Source: Hyphomicrobiales bacterium
GTDB lineage: Bacteria > Pseudomonadota > Alphaproteobacteria > Rhizobiales > Methyloligellaceae
Direction of reading: 5' to 3'
DNA length: 64,000 nt
Assembly: GCA_028280515.1 (NCBI GenBank)
Contig: JANQLP010000056.1
Span: 1 to 64,000, forward strand
Below, piece after piece: positions 10,158-18,239 of the stretch. Position 1 is the first letter of the stretch, and the number at the start of each line of letters is the position of its first letter. The notes below the pieces were generated by a model. That model was given only the letters and a program-made list of their open reading frames with translations. It was not told the DNA's origin and made no database searches. The position numbers and the translations under genes were made by a program.

Positions 10158-10564
10158 GCTCGATTGCTCGGTTTACCTGCCATGTTCAAATGCATGCGAG
10201 TTCTGGGTGGCGGGCCATGCCGGACCCTAACTTCTCAATCTCCATCAAGCTCTGAACCAAGGTCAGACATGCTGAATTGTCCAATTGGCGGGAGACAACC
10301 GACAGGTAGTTTGCTGGTTTTGCTTGGCTTTCGAAGGGCGTGTCAGAAACAGAGGAAAAGATCTCGCTGCTGGCAGATCTCAACCTGCAGGCTGGGGCTT
10401 TGAATCTTGAACGGAGATGAAGGCTAGCCGCTCTCTACACAGCTTCAGAATCATCATAATTGTTATGTAAAGTGTATAGTTACGACGGCATACCGCTGCA
10501 AAGAAACTCGAAAAGCAGGCGTGCCCAGCAGACCCCCACCCTGGCCATCTCATAAATGCGGCAA
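10158..10564. other. Intergenic region, convergent
   Basis: About 400 bp lie between the peptidase gene and the 3' end of the small XRE gene. An AT-rich patch near 10455-10485 stands out, but no gene or clear hairpin terminator was recognised. Confidence 0.4.
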
Positions 10565-10768
10565 TCACTTCAGCAACTCAAAGGGCTCAACTTCAAGCGT
10601 TTGGGCAATCCTCTCCAGCGACGTGACCGTGGGATTACGCACGCCCCTCTCAATTCCACTGATATAGGTCCGATGTAGGCCGCATTCGAAGGCCAGTTCT
10701 TCCTGGGACCAGCCCTTCGTCTCCCGGTATCGGCGCACATTGAGCCCGACCTGCTTGCGGATATCCAT
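10565..10768 (-). CDS. Small XRE regulator resembling R-M controller (C) proteins
   Basis: This 67-residue protein is essentially one helix-turn-helix domain: RRYRETKGWSQEELAFECGL, then HRTYISGIERGVRNPTVTSL, ending EVEPFELLK. That size and plan match C proteins, which time expression of restriction genes, as well as other minimal XRE repressors. It is divergent from an Mrr-like nuclease gene. The intervening DNA holds GACT-NNN-AGTC symmetry like a C-box, which supports the controller interpretation. Classical C genes usually run in the same direction as R, so the divergent order is unusual. Confidence 0.8.
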   Translation of the reverse strand: MDIRKQVGLNVRRYRETKGWSQEELAFECGLHRTYISGIERGVRNPTVTSLERIAQTLEVEPFELLK

Positions 10769-10784
10769 GGGCCGAAGCAGGCGG

Positions 10785-10818
10785 GACTGCAGACTTTTGA
10801 TCTACAGACTATGAGTCT
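10785..10818. promoter_or_regulatory. C-box-like operator
   Basis: The intergenic DNA contains the perfect inverted repeat AGACT-ATG-AGTCT at 10806-10818. A second GACT and a CAGACT lie at 10785-10795, with the CAGACT element repeated 15 bp later. The GACT-N3-AGTC layout resembles the operators of restriction controller proteins. It sits between the controller start at 10768 and the nuclease start at 10862, so it could serve both promoters. Confidence 0.5.
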
Positions 10819-10828
10819 CATTTTCGTT

Positions 10829-10858
10829 GACTTCCTTGGCCAAGCAAGCGTGTCTTGG
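10829..10858 (+). repeat. Dispersed island repeat, copy 1
   Basis: GACTTCC, then TTGGCCAAGCAAGCGTG, then a TTGG end. It matches copies at 14514 and 14819 and lies directly before the probable start of the Mrr-like nuclease. Confidence 0.5.
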
Positions 10859-10861
10859 GCT

Positions 10862-11818
10862 ATGCAAATGGCGCCGACATCGCAGCAGCCGCCTATCGAG
10901 GCCTCATCGGCGAAGTTCATCAAACTCGGCGAAGCCGGCGCGTGGAACGAGCTGTGCATTGACGACGGTACGCTGCGGCTTGCCTACGACGACGTGCCTC
11001 ATGAGATGGCGCTCGCCAGCGACCGGGCGGGCATCCGGAAGATCTATGCCGACCTTGGCCACACGGCGGGAACCGCATCAGACCATGCCCGCCAAGTCCT
11101 CGACTTCTATCATGCCCCAGCGGATACCGTGTGGATCACCTTTTACAAAGGTCTGCTGTGGTGGTGCCGAGCCAAACTCGGGGTGGAGTTCTTGGGCCTG
11201 GGTCGGGATGGCGCTTCACAAGGCAGCCGACTTCGCCGGACTGAAGATGGTTGGCACAGCGCAAGTCTCGACGGCGTGCCGTTACGCCAGCGAGAACTCA
11301 GCGGCAAACTAACCAAAACCGCTGCCTACCAGGGAACAATATGCGATGTCGACGCCGTTAACTATCTGATCGCGAAAATCAACGATGAGGATTTGCCGGT
11401 CGTCGCACAGGCTAAGGCCGCCAGGGCGACAAGCCTTGCCGCGATCGAGTCTTTGATCACGCACCTAACCTGGCGGGACTTCGAGATTCTGGTTGACCTT
11501 ATCTTTGCCCAAAGCGGCTGGCGCCGGATCGGTGAGGCCGGCGGCGCCCAAAAGACCGTCGACATCGAACTTGAACTCCCCAGCACCGGTGAGCACGCGT
11601 TTGTTCAGGTGAAGTCGGCAACCGGACAGAGCCAACTCAATGACTACATTGAGCGAATGGACGAAGTCCCCGGCGCCCGAATGTTCTACGCCTATCACAC
11701 TGCATCCGAACCCCTCACGGTCGACGATGCCCGGGTAACATTGGTCGGGCCTGAGCATCTCTCTGAGCTCGCCCTGGATGCTGGGCTGTTCAATTGGCTG
11801 ATCCAAAAGGTCGGCTGA
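10862..11818 (+). CDS. Mrr-like PD-(D/E)xK restriction endonuclease
   Basis: The 318-residue protein ends in a restriction-endonuclease-fold domain. WRDFEILVDLIFAQSGWRR is the helix before the active site, followed by D234 in VDIEL and the Q-x-K pair Q249/K251 in FVQVKSA. The N-terminal 190 residues are of unknown function and may recognise DNA. I place the start at 10862 because the in-frame ATG at 10811 lies inside the C-box palindrome and the intervening bases are a repeat that is non-coding elsewhere. The gene is divergent from the small controller. Whether it acts on unmodified DNA (type II) or modified DNA (type IV) cannot be told. Confidence 0.75.
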   Translation: MQMAPTSQQPPIEASSAKFIKLGEAGAWNELCIDDGTLRLAYDDVPHEMALASDRAGIRKIYADLGHTAGTASDHARQVLDFYHAPADTVWITFYKGLLWWCRAKLGVEFLGLGRDGASQGSRLRRTEDGWHSASLDGVPLRQRELSGKLTKTAAYQGTICDVDAVNYLIAKINDEDLPVVAQAKAARATSLAAIESLITHLTWRDFEILVDLIFAQSGWRRIGEAGGAQKTVDIELELPSTGEHAFVQVKSATGQSQLNDYIERMDEVPGARMFYAYHTASEPLTVDDARVTLVGPEHLSELALDAGLFNWLIQKVG

Positions 11819-12179
11819 CGGACGTCAGCGCGCACAAGCGCCAAGATTAAAGAGACTGACCGACTTTGCCTCAAAACCGGACCTGCCAAGGGATCCCCGA
11901 ACCCGCAGAGTTGTCTTTTGTCTCAAAGACTTACGATTATCTCAGGGCTTGAAAATGATCGGCCTTTGAACCATATTACATTTACCTGAGTTGAGACCCT
12001 GCCGGGGTGCCGGTGGCATCTAGGGTGATCCGATACGGCGGGGATGTAGGCTCAAAGTGAGGGCGTGACGCCTGATGGGTTCGTGCCAACCGCGTGGCGG
12101 AAGGCGCGATGGTAACCATCAAGGGGTCGCGCCTTAAGTTTTTCGGACGCGGCTCCTTAGCTCACAGGAGTCCGTATCC
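11819..12179. other. Intergenic region before methyltransferase
   Basis: 360 bp without a recognisable gene. A clear ribosome site (AGGAG at 12166-12170) marks the downstream start. The promoter for the methyltransferase-DUF5681 operon probably lies here, but no element was pinned down. Confidence 0.4.
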
Positions 12180-13526
12180 ATGGACAACCTCTCACTTTGC
12201 TATCGCAACCTCACGTCGCTGCGGTCGCGGGCAACCAACCCGCGAACCCATAGCGACAAACAGATCCAGCAGCTCGCTGCGAGTATCGAAGAGTTCGGCT
12301 TTGTGAACCCGGTCCTCATCGATAACGACAACGTCATCGTCGCCGGCCACGGCCGTGCCGAGGCCGCCAAGCTGCTCGACATTAAAAAGGTACCAACAAT
12401 CCGTATCGAGGATCTGACCCCAGACCAGATCCGCGCCTACGTTATTGCCGACAATAAGCTCGCGCTGAACGCCGGCTGGGACGACGATCTGCTGGGTATC
12501 GAGCTCGGCTATCTCTCCGATCTCGATATCGAAATCGACCCGACCATCACCGGCTTCGAGATGGCCGAGATCGATATCCTGATCGGCGATCTCGGTGCTG
12601 AGGACGAAGAGGTCGATGACCCCGCGGATGTCATACCTGAACCCGAAGCCGGTCCGAACGTCACACGGCCGGGCGACATCTGGACTATCGGCGGTAAGCA
12701 CCGGCTCATTTGCGGAGACGCGACCGATCCCGTTACGTATGCGCGCCTTCTCGACGGCGATAAGGCGCAGATTATCTTTACCGATCCGCCCTATAACGTA
12801 CCGATCGACGGTCATGTCAGCGGCCTCGGCAAGGTTAAGCACCGCGAGTTCGCCATGGCATCAGGCGAGATGTCGAGCACCGAGTTCGAGGGCTTTTTGG
12901 CGACCGTATTTGCCAACCTGGTCGGCGCCAGCGCCGACGGGTCGGTCCATTTTATCTGTATAGACTGGCGTCACCTCGGGGAGGTCCTGACCGCCGGGGC
13001 CAAAGTCTATACCGAACTCAAAAATCTCTGCGTATGGGCGAAGACCAACGGCGGCATGGGGTCGCTCTATCGGTCCCAGCACGAGCTTGTCTTCGTGTTT
13101 AAGAACGGCACGGCCCCGCATATCAATAATGTCGAGCTCGGCCGGCACGGACGATCACGGACAAACGTCTGGACCTATCCCGGCGCCAACGCGTTAGGCG
13201 CCAATCGGCAGGAAGATCTCGCCATGCACCCGACGGTGAAGCCCGTCGGCCTTGTCGCCGACGCAATCCTTGATTGCTCGCGGCGCCGTGACATTGTTCT
13301 TGACGCCTTTACGGGCAGCGGCACGACGCTTATCGCCGCGGCCCGGACCGGCCGGCGCGGCTACGGCATCGAGATCGATCCCGGCTATTGCGATGTCACC
13401 ATCAAACGCCTCGCCAAGGTCGCCGGCCTTAACGCCGTTCACGCCGAGACCGGTCGTACCTTCGATGAGATCAGGGCCGAACGCGCCCAGGAACCCGAGG
13501 AGGCGGCCGATGAGCAAGAACTATGA
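12180..13526 (+). CDS. ParB-domain/DNA methyltransferase fusion
   Basis: This 448-residue protein has two parts. Residues 1-120 are a ParB/Sulfiredoxin-type domain (NPRTHSDKQIQQLAASIEEF, then VIVAGHGRAEAAKLL). Residues 160-430 are an N6/N4 amino-DNA methyltransferase with the permuted beta-class order: catalytic DPPY at 202-205 comes before the AdoMet motif FTGSGTT at about 377. Such fusions are common on phages and integrated elements and usually methylate adenine in short motifs. AGGAG nine bases upstream supports the start. The last 17 bases overlap the DUF5681 gene, so the three genes are co-translated. It could also protect DNA against the Mrr-like nuclease upstream. Confidence 0.9.
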   Translation: MDNLSLCYRNLTSLRSRATNPRTHSDKQIQQLAASIEEFGFVNPVLIDNDNVIVAGHGRAEAAKLLDIKKVPTIRIEDLTPDQIRAYVIADNKLALNAGWDDDLLGIELGYLSDLDIEIDPTITGFEMAEIDILIGDLGAEDEEVDDPADVIPEPEAGPNVTRPGDIWTIGGKHRLICGDATDPVTYARLLDGDKAQIIFTDPPYNVPIDGHVSGLGKVKHREFAMASGEMSSTEFEGFLATVFANLVGASADGSVHFICIDWRHLGEVLTAGAKVYTELKNLCVWAKTNGGMGSLYRSQHELVFVFKNGTAPHINNVELGRHGRSRTNVWTYPGANALGANRQEDLAMHPTVKPVGLVADAILDCSRRRDIVLDAFTGSGTTLIAAARTGRRGYGIEIDPGYCDVTIKRLAKVAGLNAVHAETGRTFDEIRAERAQEPEEAADEQEL

Positions 13527-13962
13527 GGTCGGTCGCGGAAAGCCGCCGAAGGAATACCAGTTCAGAAAGGGGAAATCCGGCAACCCCAGCGGCAGGCCAC
13601 CAAACACCAAGCGCAGCCCCATCGATGTTGCCGCCATCCTCGATGGGCCGGTGACTGTTAGTAAAGGCGGTACGACAGAGACGATGTCGGCCTTTGAAGC
13701 GCGGGTAAGGAACCTCGCGCGCCGGGCTATCAAGGACGCCCATACCAAGTCAGCGATCGAGTTCGTTAAGCTGTGCGTGAAGTATGACGCCCTCAACCAC
13801 AAGAAACCCTTGTTCAGCAACATCCTCACGTTGCCGAAGGGCTGGGAGATGGACGAGTTTCTGGCCATGCTTGAACGCTACGGGCCACCGCCGTGGCCGG
13901 GCGAGCGAACCGGCCTGACCAAATCCCTTGAAGCTGAACTGAGGAAGCGGGGTGAGCTATGA
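13510..13962 (+). CDS. DUF5681-domain protein 1
   Basis: This 150-residue protein starts with the DUF5681 signature, a basic glycine-rich segment (YQFRKGKSGNPSGRPPNTKR) expected to touch DNA. A helical region follows (FEARVRNLARRAIKDAHTKS). The ATG at 13510 has GAGGAGG upstream and overlaps the methyltransferase end. The family is usually found beside ParB-methylase fusions or terminase genes in phage-derived islands. Function is not established, though a small-terminase-like or DNA-packaging adaptor role has been suggested by context. Confidence 0.75.
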   Translation: MSKNYEVGRGKPPKEYQFRKGKSGNPSGRPPNTKRSPIDVAAILDGPVTVSKGGTTETMSAFEARVRNLARRAIKDAHTKSAIEFVKLCVKYDALNHKKPLFSNILTLPKGWEMDEFLAMLERYGPPPWPGERTGLTKSLEAELRKRGEL

Positions 13963-14459
13963 CTAACCACCGAAAAGAGGATGACCCGCCAACGCCGGAG
14001 GGCAACGACGACAGTGGCGGTTATAGGAAGCCCCCAAAAGCGACCCGGTTCAAGAAAGGACAGTCAGGCAACGGGAAGGGCCGGCCCAAGGGCGCCAAGG
14101 GGCACAAGGCGATCGTCCAAGAGATCGCCAACGAGCTACACGATGTCGGCATTGAAGGCCTACCGTCCCGGCTGTCGACGCTTGAGCTTGTGCTGGTCAC
14201 GCTCCGCAACCGTGCGATGGCGAGTGATCTGACGGCGAGTCGTTTTGTCGATGACGTGCTGAGCCGCTACGGCAACCGAGAGATCGATAAGCAAGGCGGC
14301 TATATGATCTCACCTGAGGCGATCCCCGTGAAGGACTGGATCGCTAGAGAGGAAGCCAAAAACGCCAGAGTAGACCGCGAGATGACCGCCTACGGGACCG
14401 CGGATTACAGCGAATACCTACGCTTGAAGGAGGAGGACGAAAAGAAGAAGGCAGGCTAA
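13959..14459 (+). CDS. DUF5681-domain protein 2
   Basis: This 166-residue paralogue of the preceding protein again opens with the DUF5681 motif (TRFKKGQSGNGKGRPKGAKG) but diverges afterwards and ends in a charged tail. It is coupled to its neighbour by ATGA overlap. Two adjacent DUF5681 genes with different C-terminal halves suggest duplication followed by specialisation. No enzyme motif is visible. Confidence 0.72.
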   Translation: MTNHRKEDDPPTPEGNDDSGGYRKPPKATRFKKGQSGNGKGRPKGAKGHKAIVQEIANELHDVGIEGLPSRLSTLELVLVTLRNRAMASDLTASRFVDDVLSRYGNREIDKQGGYMISPEAIPVKDWIAREEAKNARVDREMTAYGTADYSEYLRLKEEDEKKKAG

Positions 14460-14475
14460 GGCGCTCCGCCAGGGT

Positions 14476-14510
14476 CACGTTCCGGGTCAGCGTCGCTGAT
14501 CCGGAACGTG
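14476..14510. repeat. Long inverted repeat after DUF5681 operon
   Basis: Arms CACGTTCCGG-GTCAGCG and CGCTGAT-CCGGAACGTG pair over about 15-17 positions with one G/T wobble and a very short loop. It lies 17 bp after the DUF5681 stop. There is no T-tract, so it is a structured RNA end or protein site rather than a clear intrinsic terminator. Confidence 0.5.
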
Positions 14511-14513
14511 CTG

Positions 14514-14542
14514 GACTTCCCGGGCAAAGCAAGCGTCATTGG
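14514..14542 (+). repeat. Dispersed island repeat, copy 2
   Basis: GACTTCC, then GCAAAGCAAGCGT, then TGG end, matching copy 3 at about three quarters or more of positions. It lies 24 bp before the start of a small gene. Confidence 0.55.
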
Positions 14543-14565
14543 TGGCCACATAAAGGAGTGCCACC

Positions 14566-14796
14566 ATGGGCCTGGATCAGCGCGAGATCGTCACGCGACT
14601 GTTCGCGACGGCAACATCGTTTGCCGAAGCGGCGCATGAAGCGTCGTGCGATGGTCAGGCCCACGATGCGAGCGTGGCGCACTATCAAGCGGCGCTGCAC
14701 CGCATTCTGTCGGCCGCGCACGACCTTCAGGTATTGGGTGAGGTCATCGGCGATCTGGTCGAACACACCTCCGATGAGGCCGCCGAACAACCATGA
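14566..14796 (+). CDS. Small hypothetical protein
   Basis: This 76-residue, largely helical acidic protein (MGLDQREIVTRLFATATSFA start) is preceded by an excellent ribosome site, AAAGGAG, at 8 bp. That is the main reason to accept it as real. No family was recognised. It sits between two copies of the island repeat. Confidence 0.6.
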   Translation: MGLDQREIVTRLFATATSFAEAAHEASCDGQAHDASVAHYQAALHRILSAAHDLQVLGEVIGDLVEHTSDEAAEQP

Positions 14797-14818
14797 CATC
14801 GCAATCGCAACGTGACTG

Positions 14819-14847
14819 GACTTCCACCGCAAAGCAAGCGTGCATGG
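14819..14847 (+). repeat. Dispersed island repeat, copy 3
   Basis: GACTTCC, then GCAAAGCAAGCGT, then TGG. It lies 114 bp before the DUF3489 gene and, like copy 2, is preceded by CTG (CTGGACTTCC). Confidence 0.55.
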
Positions 14848-14960
14848 TCTAGCTGAACGCGATCTTCCTCTTCTTAGCGCCCTGCCCGGTGACGCCGGCA
14901 GGGCTCCATCAGGTGACAGCGCCGGTATCCGACCAGCGCATCACTTAAGAGGATCTAACC

Positions 14961-15230
14961 ATGTCATCTGCGACCACCAAAAAGGCCGCCACCTCGCGGA
15001 ATCAATCAGTATCTGACGCCGTCGAGACCAAAACAGACAAGGTCATCAAGCTGCTGCGTCGCAAGAATGGCGCTACCATCGCCGACCTGCAGAAGGCAAC
15101 CGGTTGGCAGGCACACAGCGTCCGCGGGTTCCTGTCGGGCACGTTGAAGAAGCGGATGCGGCTGGCCGTCACTAGTGAAGCCGATGCTAAGGGCATACGC
15201 CGCTACCGTATCGCCCAGGTCGCAAAGTGA
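14961..15230 (+). CDS. DUF3489 protein
   Basis: This 89-residue protein is a winged-helix-like DUF3489 domain: KVIKLLRRKNGATIADLQKA, then TGWQAHSVRGFLSGTLKK. The family is almost always encoded before a DUF2924 gene and a large serine recombinase, as here. It may be an accessory DNA-binding or directionality factor, which is inference from context. AAGAGGA precedes the ATG. The stop overlaps the GTG start of the next gene. Confidence 0.85.
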   Translation: MSSATTKKAATSRNQSVSDAVETKTDKVIKLLRRKNGATIADLQKATGWQAHSVRGFLSGTLKKRMRLAVTSEADAKGIRRYRIAQVAK

Positions 15231-15667
15231 AGCGAGTGCCACAGGTCGAAGTCTCCACGCTTTCTCGCCTCGACCGGGAGGCGCTACTGGATCTATGGCA
15301 ACAGTTCCATGACCGCAAACCACCACTTAATGCCAGTCGCCAGTTTCTTCGGTACTGCCTCGCGTACCGAATTCAAGAGATCGAGCACGGCGGGCTCGGA
15401 CCATCCGTCCGACGTGAACTTCGTCAAATCGCGATCGGTGACACAGTTGCAGCCACTGATCGACGGTCGCGAACTCCTATCAGGCCAGGAACACGATTGC
15501 TCCGCACATGGCAAGGCCGGACCTATGAGGTGAGCGTTGCCGAGGACGGATTTGTGCTCGACGGCGAACGCTACCGATCGCTCTCTGCGGTGGCGCGGGC
15601 GATCACTGGCACTCGGTGGAACGGCTGGACATTCTTCGGCATCAAACAGCCTGCCAATGGCGCATAG
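15227..15667 (+). CDS. DUF2924 protein
   Basis: This 146-residue protein starts at a GTG overlapping the DUF3489 stop (GTGA). The sequence shows DUF2924 features: LDREALLDLWQQFHDRKPP, the YRIQEIEHGGL segment, then RTWQGRTYEVSVAEDGFVLD and the C-terminal ITGTRWNGWTFFGI. Biochemical function is unknown. It is part of the conserved triad with DUF3489 and the serine recombinase and is likely needed for element mobility. Eleven bases separate its stop from the recombinase ATG. Confidence 0.87.
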   Translation: MKRVPQVEVSTLSRLDREALLDLWQQFHDRKPPLNASRQFLRYCLAYRIQEIEHGGLGPSVRRELRQIAIGDTVAATDRRSRTPIRPGTRLLRTWQGRTYEVSVAEDGFVLDGERYRSLSAVARAITGTRWNGWTFFGIKQPANGA

Positions 15668-15677
15668 AGGGTACCCG

Positions 15678-17402
15678 ATGGCCACGAAACGTCCCAAGGC
15701 AACATGTGCCATCTACACCCGAAAATCCTCCGAAGAGGGCCTTGATCAAGCGTTCAACTCGCTCGACGCCCAGCGTGAGGCAGGTGAGGCATTCGTTAGC
15801 AGCCAACGACACGAGGGCTGGGCAGTTCTGCCCGACCGCTATGACGATGGTGGCATCTCGGGCGCGACGATGGAACGACCGGCCCTGAGGCGGCTGCTAT
15901 CAGACATCGAGGCCGGCACGATCAACGTCGTTGTGGTCTACAAGGTCGACCGCCTGACACGCTCTCTTTCGGACTTTGCCAAGATGATCGAAATCTTCGA
16001 CCGCCACGAAGTATCTTTCGTCTCGGTCACCCAGCAGTTCAACACAACGACGTCCATGGGACGGTTGACCCTCAACGTGCTGCTGTCTTTCGCCCAGTTC
16101 GAGCGTGAGGTCACCGGCGAGCGCATAAGGGACAAGATCAAGGCGTCGAAGAAGAAAGGTATGTGGATGGGCGGAAGGCCACCACTTGGCTTTGACGTCG
16201 TCGATCGCAAACTGGTCATCAACCCAGACGAAGCCAAGTCAGTGCGGTGGATCTTCAGGCGTTACCTTGAGGTGCGCGCCATCAATCGCCTACATACCGA
16301 CGTCGTACGCCAAGATATCACCTTGAAAATCTACGTGAGCAAAGCAGGCCGCCGGTCAGGTGGTGAACCATTCGGGCGCTCCGCCCTACACCGAATGTTG
16401 GGTAATCACCTCTACGTCGGCGAGGTCGCACACAACGGCAGCGTCTACCCAGGCGAGCACGATGGTATCATTGATCGTGAACTCTGGGATCGGGTCCAGA
16501 CCGCGCTTGAGAAGCAAAGGCGCGAACGATACAACGGCACCTCAACGAAGGAGGTCAGTCTGCTGAAGGGGCTGGTCTATGATGATGCAGACCGTCGGCT
16601 TACACCTGCCCATGCCACCAAGAACGGCAAGCGCTACCGTTACTATGTCTCAAGTCACACCATCAATGGAGCCCGCGTCAAAGCGACTGATCAGACTTGG
16701 CGTATCCCGGCTTATGAAATCGAGCAGCTTGTTGTCAGCGAGATCAAGCGCTTTCTGCTAGACCGAGACAAGCTTTACGACGTCTTCAAGACTCATGACC
16801 CATCGTTTGCCGGTACCGAGGCAGCGTACAGCCATCTAGGGAGCCTCGCCGATGGATGGGACGAGCACGTTCAGCACGACCAGCGCATCATTCTTAATCG
16901 CCTATTGTCGCGCATCGTTGTGGACCATGAGAGCGTTGAGATTCAGGTGCATCCCTCCGCCATAGTCGAAGCCGTTCGCCACGGGGCCGCGAGTCTTCTT
17001 GCGAACAGGTCCGAACACCAGGATCAGGAGCCACCGATAGTCGTGTCTTTGCCGGTTCGCCTCACGCGGCGAGGTAGAGAACTCAAGCTCTTGCTCGGTA
17101 ACGATGTCGAACCGCGCACCAGCCCGGACCCCGAGCTCATGAAGGCCGTGGCGCAGGCCCATCGCTGGCTTGACCTCCTTCTGTCCGGAAAGGTCGCATC
17201 AATCAGAGAGCTGTCACGCCGTGAGGGTGATCGGGAGCGTCACATCGGCCAGCATCTCAGGCTTGCCTTCCTCGCCCCCGACATAATTGAGGCGATCCTC
17301 GAAGGCCGGCAACCGTCGATACTAACAGCCGAGCAACTCATCAGGACGGACCCGCCACTCGACTGGGACGAGCAACGACGTCTGCTGGGGTTTGCAGTCT
17401 GA
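15678..17402 (+). CDS. Large serine recombinase
   Basis: This 574-residue site-specific recombinase is the likely mobility enzyme of the island. The N-terminal resolvase domain (about 1-150) has the nucleophile serine S17 in YTRKSS, then KVDRLTRSL and the long helix FAQFEREVTGERIRDKIKAS. The recombinase domain and a zinc-ribbon-like region follow, and the C-terminus is helical. I place the start at 15678, eleven bases after the DUF2924 stop. The target att sites are unknown; the CAGGGAA cluster downstream is a candidate. Confidence 0.92.
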   Translation: MATKRPKATCAIYTRKSSEEGLDQAFNSLDAQREAGEAFVSSQRHEGWAVLPDRYDDGGISGATMERPALRRLLSDIEAGTINVVVVYKVDRLTRSLSDFAKMIEIFDRHEVSFVSVTQQFNTTTSMGRLTLNVLLSFAQFEREVTGERIRDKIKASKKKGMWMGGRPPLGFDVVDRKLVINPDEAKSVRWIFRRYLEVRAINRLHTDVVRQDITLKIYVSKAGRRSGGEPFGRSALHRMLGNHLYVGEVAHNGSVYPGEHDGIIDRELWDRVQTALEKQRRERYNGTSTKEVSLLKGLVYDDADRRLTPAHATKNGKRYRYYVSSHTINGARVKATDQTWRIPAYEIEQLVVSEIKRFLLDRDKLYDVFKTHDPSFAGTEAAYSHLGSLADGWDEHVQHDQRIILNRLLSRIVVDHESVEIQVHPSAIVEAVRHGAASLLANRSEHQDQEPPIVVSLPVRLTRRGRELKLLLGNDVEPRTSPDPELMKAVAQAHRWLDLLLSGKVASIRELSRREGDRERHIGQHLRLAFLAPDIIEAILEGRQPSILTAEQLIRTDPPLDWDEQRRLLGFAV

Positions 17403-17680
17403 AAACCGGCCAAAACTGTTAGCCGATCGATCCAATCCACCATCGTCAACGTCTCAAAGTCCCCCATGAAAGGGGCCTGTCGGAGAATGTCGGGCAGGAC
17501 CGACCATAAGCACGGCGACTCCGCTCTCTCCTCTGAGGTTGCCAGATCAGCGGCCGCGCTAGAATGCGCAGAAGCCGGGCGGTCTCGGACGCCACACATG
17601 GCCCTGCAAAGCGGCGCTTCGTTTCGTAGCCGGAGACTGGCGGTGCGGGCAGTCAGCTGCGAACCCGTCTCTGCGGTGAT

Positions 17681-17870
17681 TTCCCTGTTATCAGGGAAAA
17701 TACAGGGAAACTTCGCGTCTTTTGACCAAAGCGTGGCGTTCGTGACCAGTTTCTCGCAGTTACTTCAAAACGTTAGCAGTGAATTCCCTACGCAACGGAA
17801 CAGGGAAGTTTTTCCATCGAACAGGGAAATTGTCAGATGGATCTGGGAAACATCGTAAGCGTGCAGGGAA
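17681..17870. repeat. CAGGGAA heptamer cluster
   Basis: CAGGGAA occurs at 17692, 17703, 17801, 17822 and 17864, with the inverse TTCCCTG at 17681 and TTCCCT at 17784. The first two form a hairpin, TTCCCTG-TTAT-CAGGGAA. The cluster starts 280 bp after the recombinase stop and ends 70 bp before an IS66 relic. It could be the recombinase attachment region or a structured RNA. Confidence 0.55.
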
Positions 17871-17940
17871 CGCACACTTGGCGGGAGCCGGGTTGATCTG
17901 AACTGTTCTCCTTGTCGTTTTTGAACGAGAGGAGATCGAT

Positions 17941-18122
17941 GTGACGGACGATGTTGGGCCGCGGGCTCGCTATGGCGAGGCGTTCTGGCGGGCGCATCAC
18001 GAGGCGTGGAGTGTGATGACCTGAATCAGCGGGAGTATTGCGAGGCCCACGACCTCTCGCTGAACGCTTTCGGGAACTGGCGCGCGCGGGTTCGAAGACG
18101 GCCCTCGTTCGCTACAGAGTGA
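17941..18122 (+). pseudogene. IS66-type accessory gene tnpA, frameshifted fragment
   Basis: The first frame from the GTG at 17941 encodes YGEAFWRAHHEAW. A frame change near 18010-18020 is needed to continue into DLNQREYCEAHDLSLNAFGN and WRARVR, ending at TGA 18120-18122. Together these are the characteristic start of the IS66-family TnpA accessory protein. No tnpB or tnpC follows, so only a decayed fragment remains. GAGAGGAGATCG upstream is a relic ribosome site. Confidence 0.7.
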
Positions 18123-18239
18123 TCAGCTGTAGAGTAGGGCTTTAGTGGAGATCGTGGGCGGTGCCGGCGCCTACGATCTACGACCTTTTCTTCCGATCAA
18201 TCTGCGCCACGGCCGGATCGATACCAGTTTATCCAAGTT

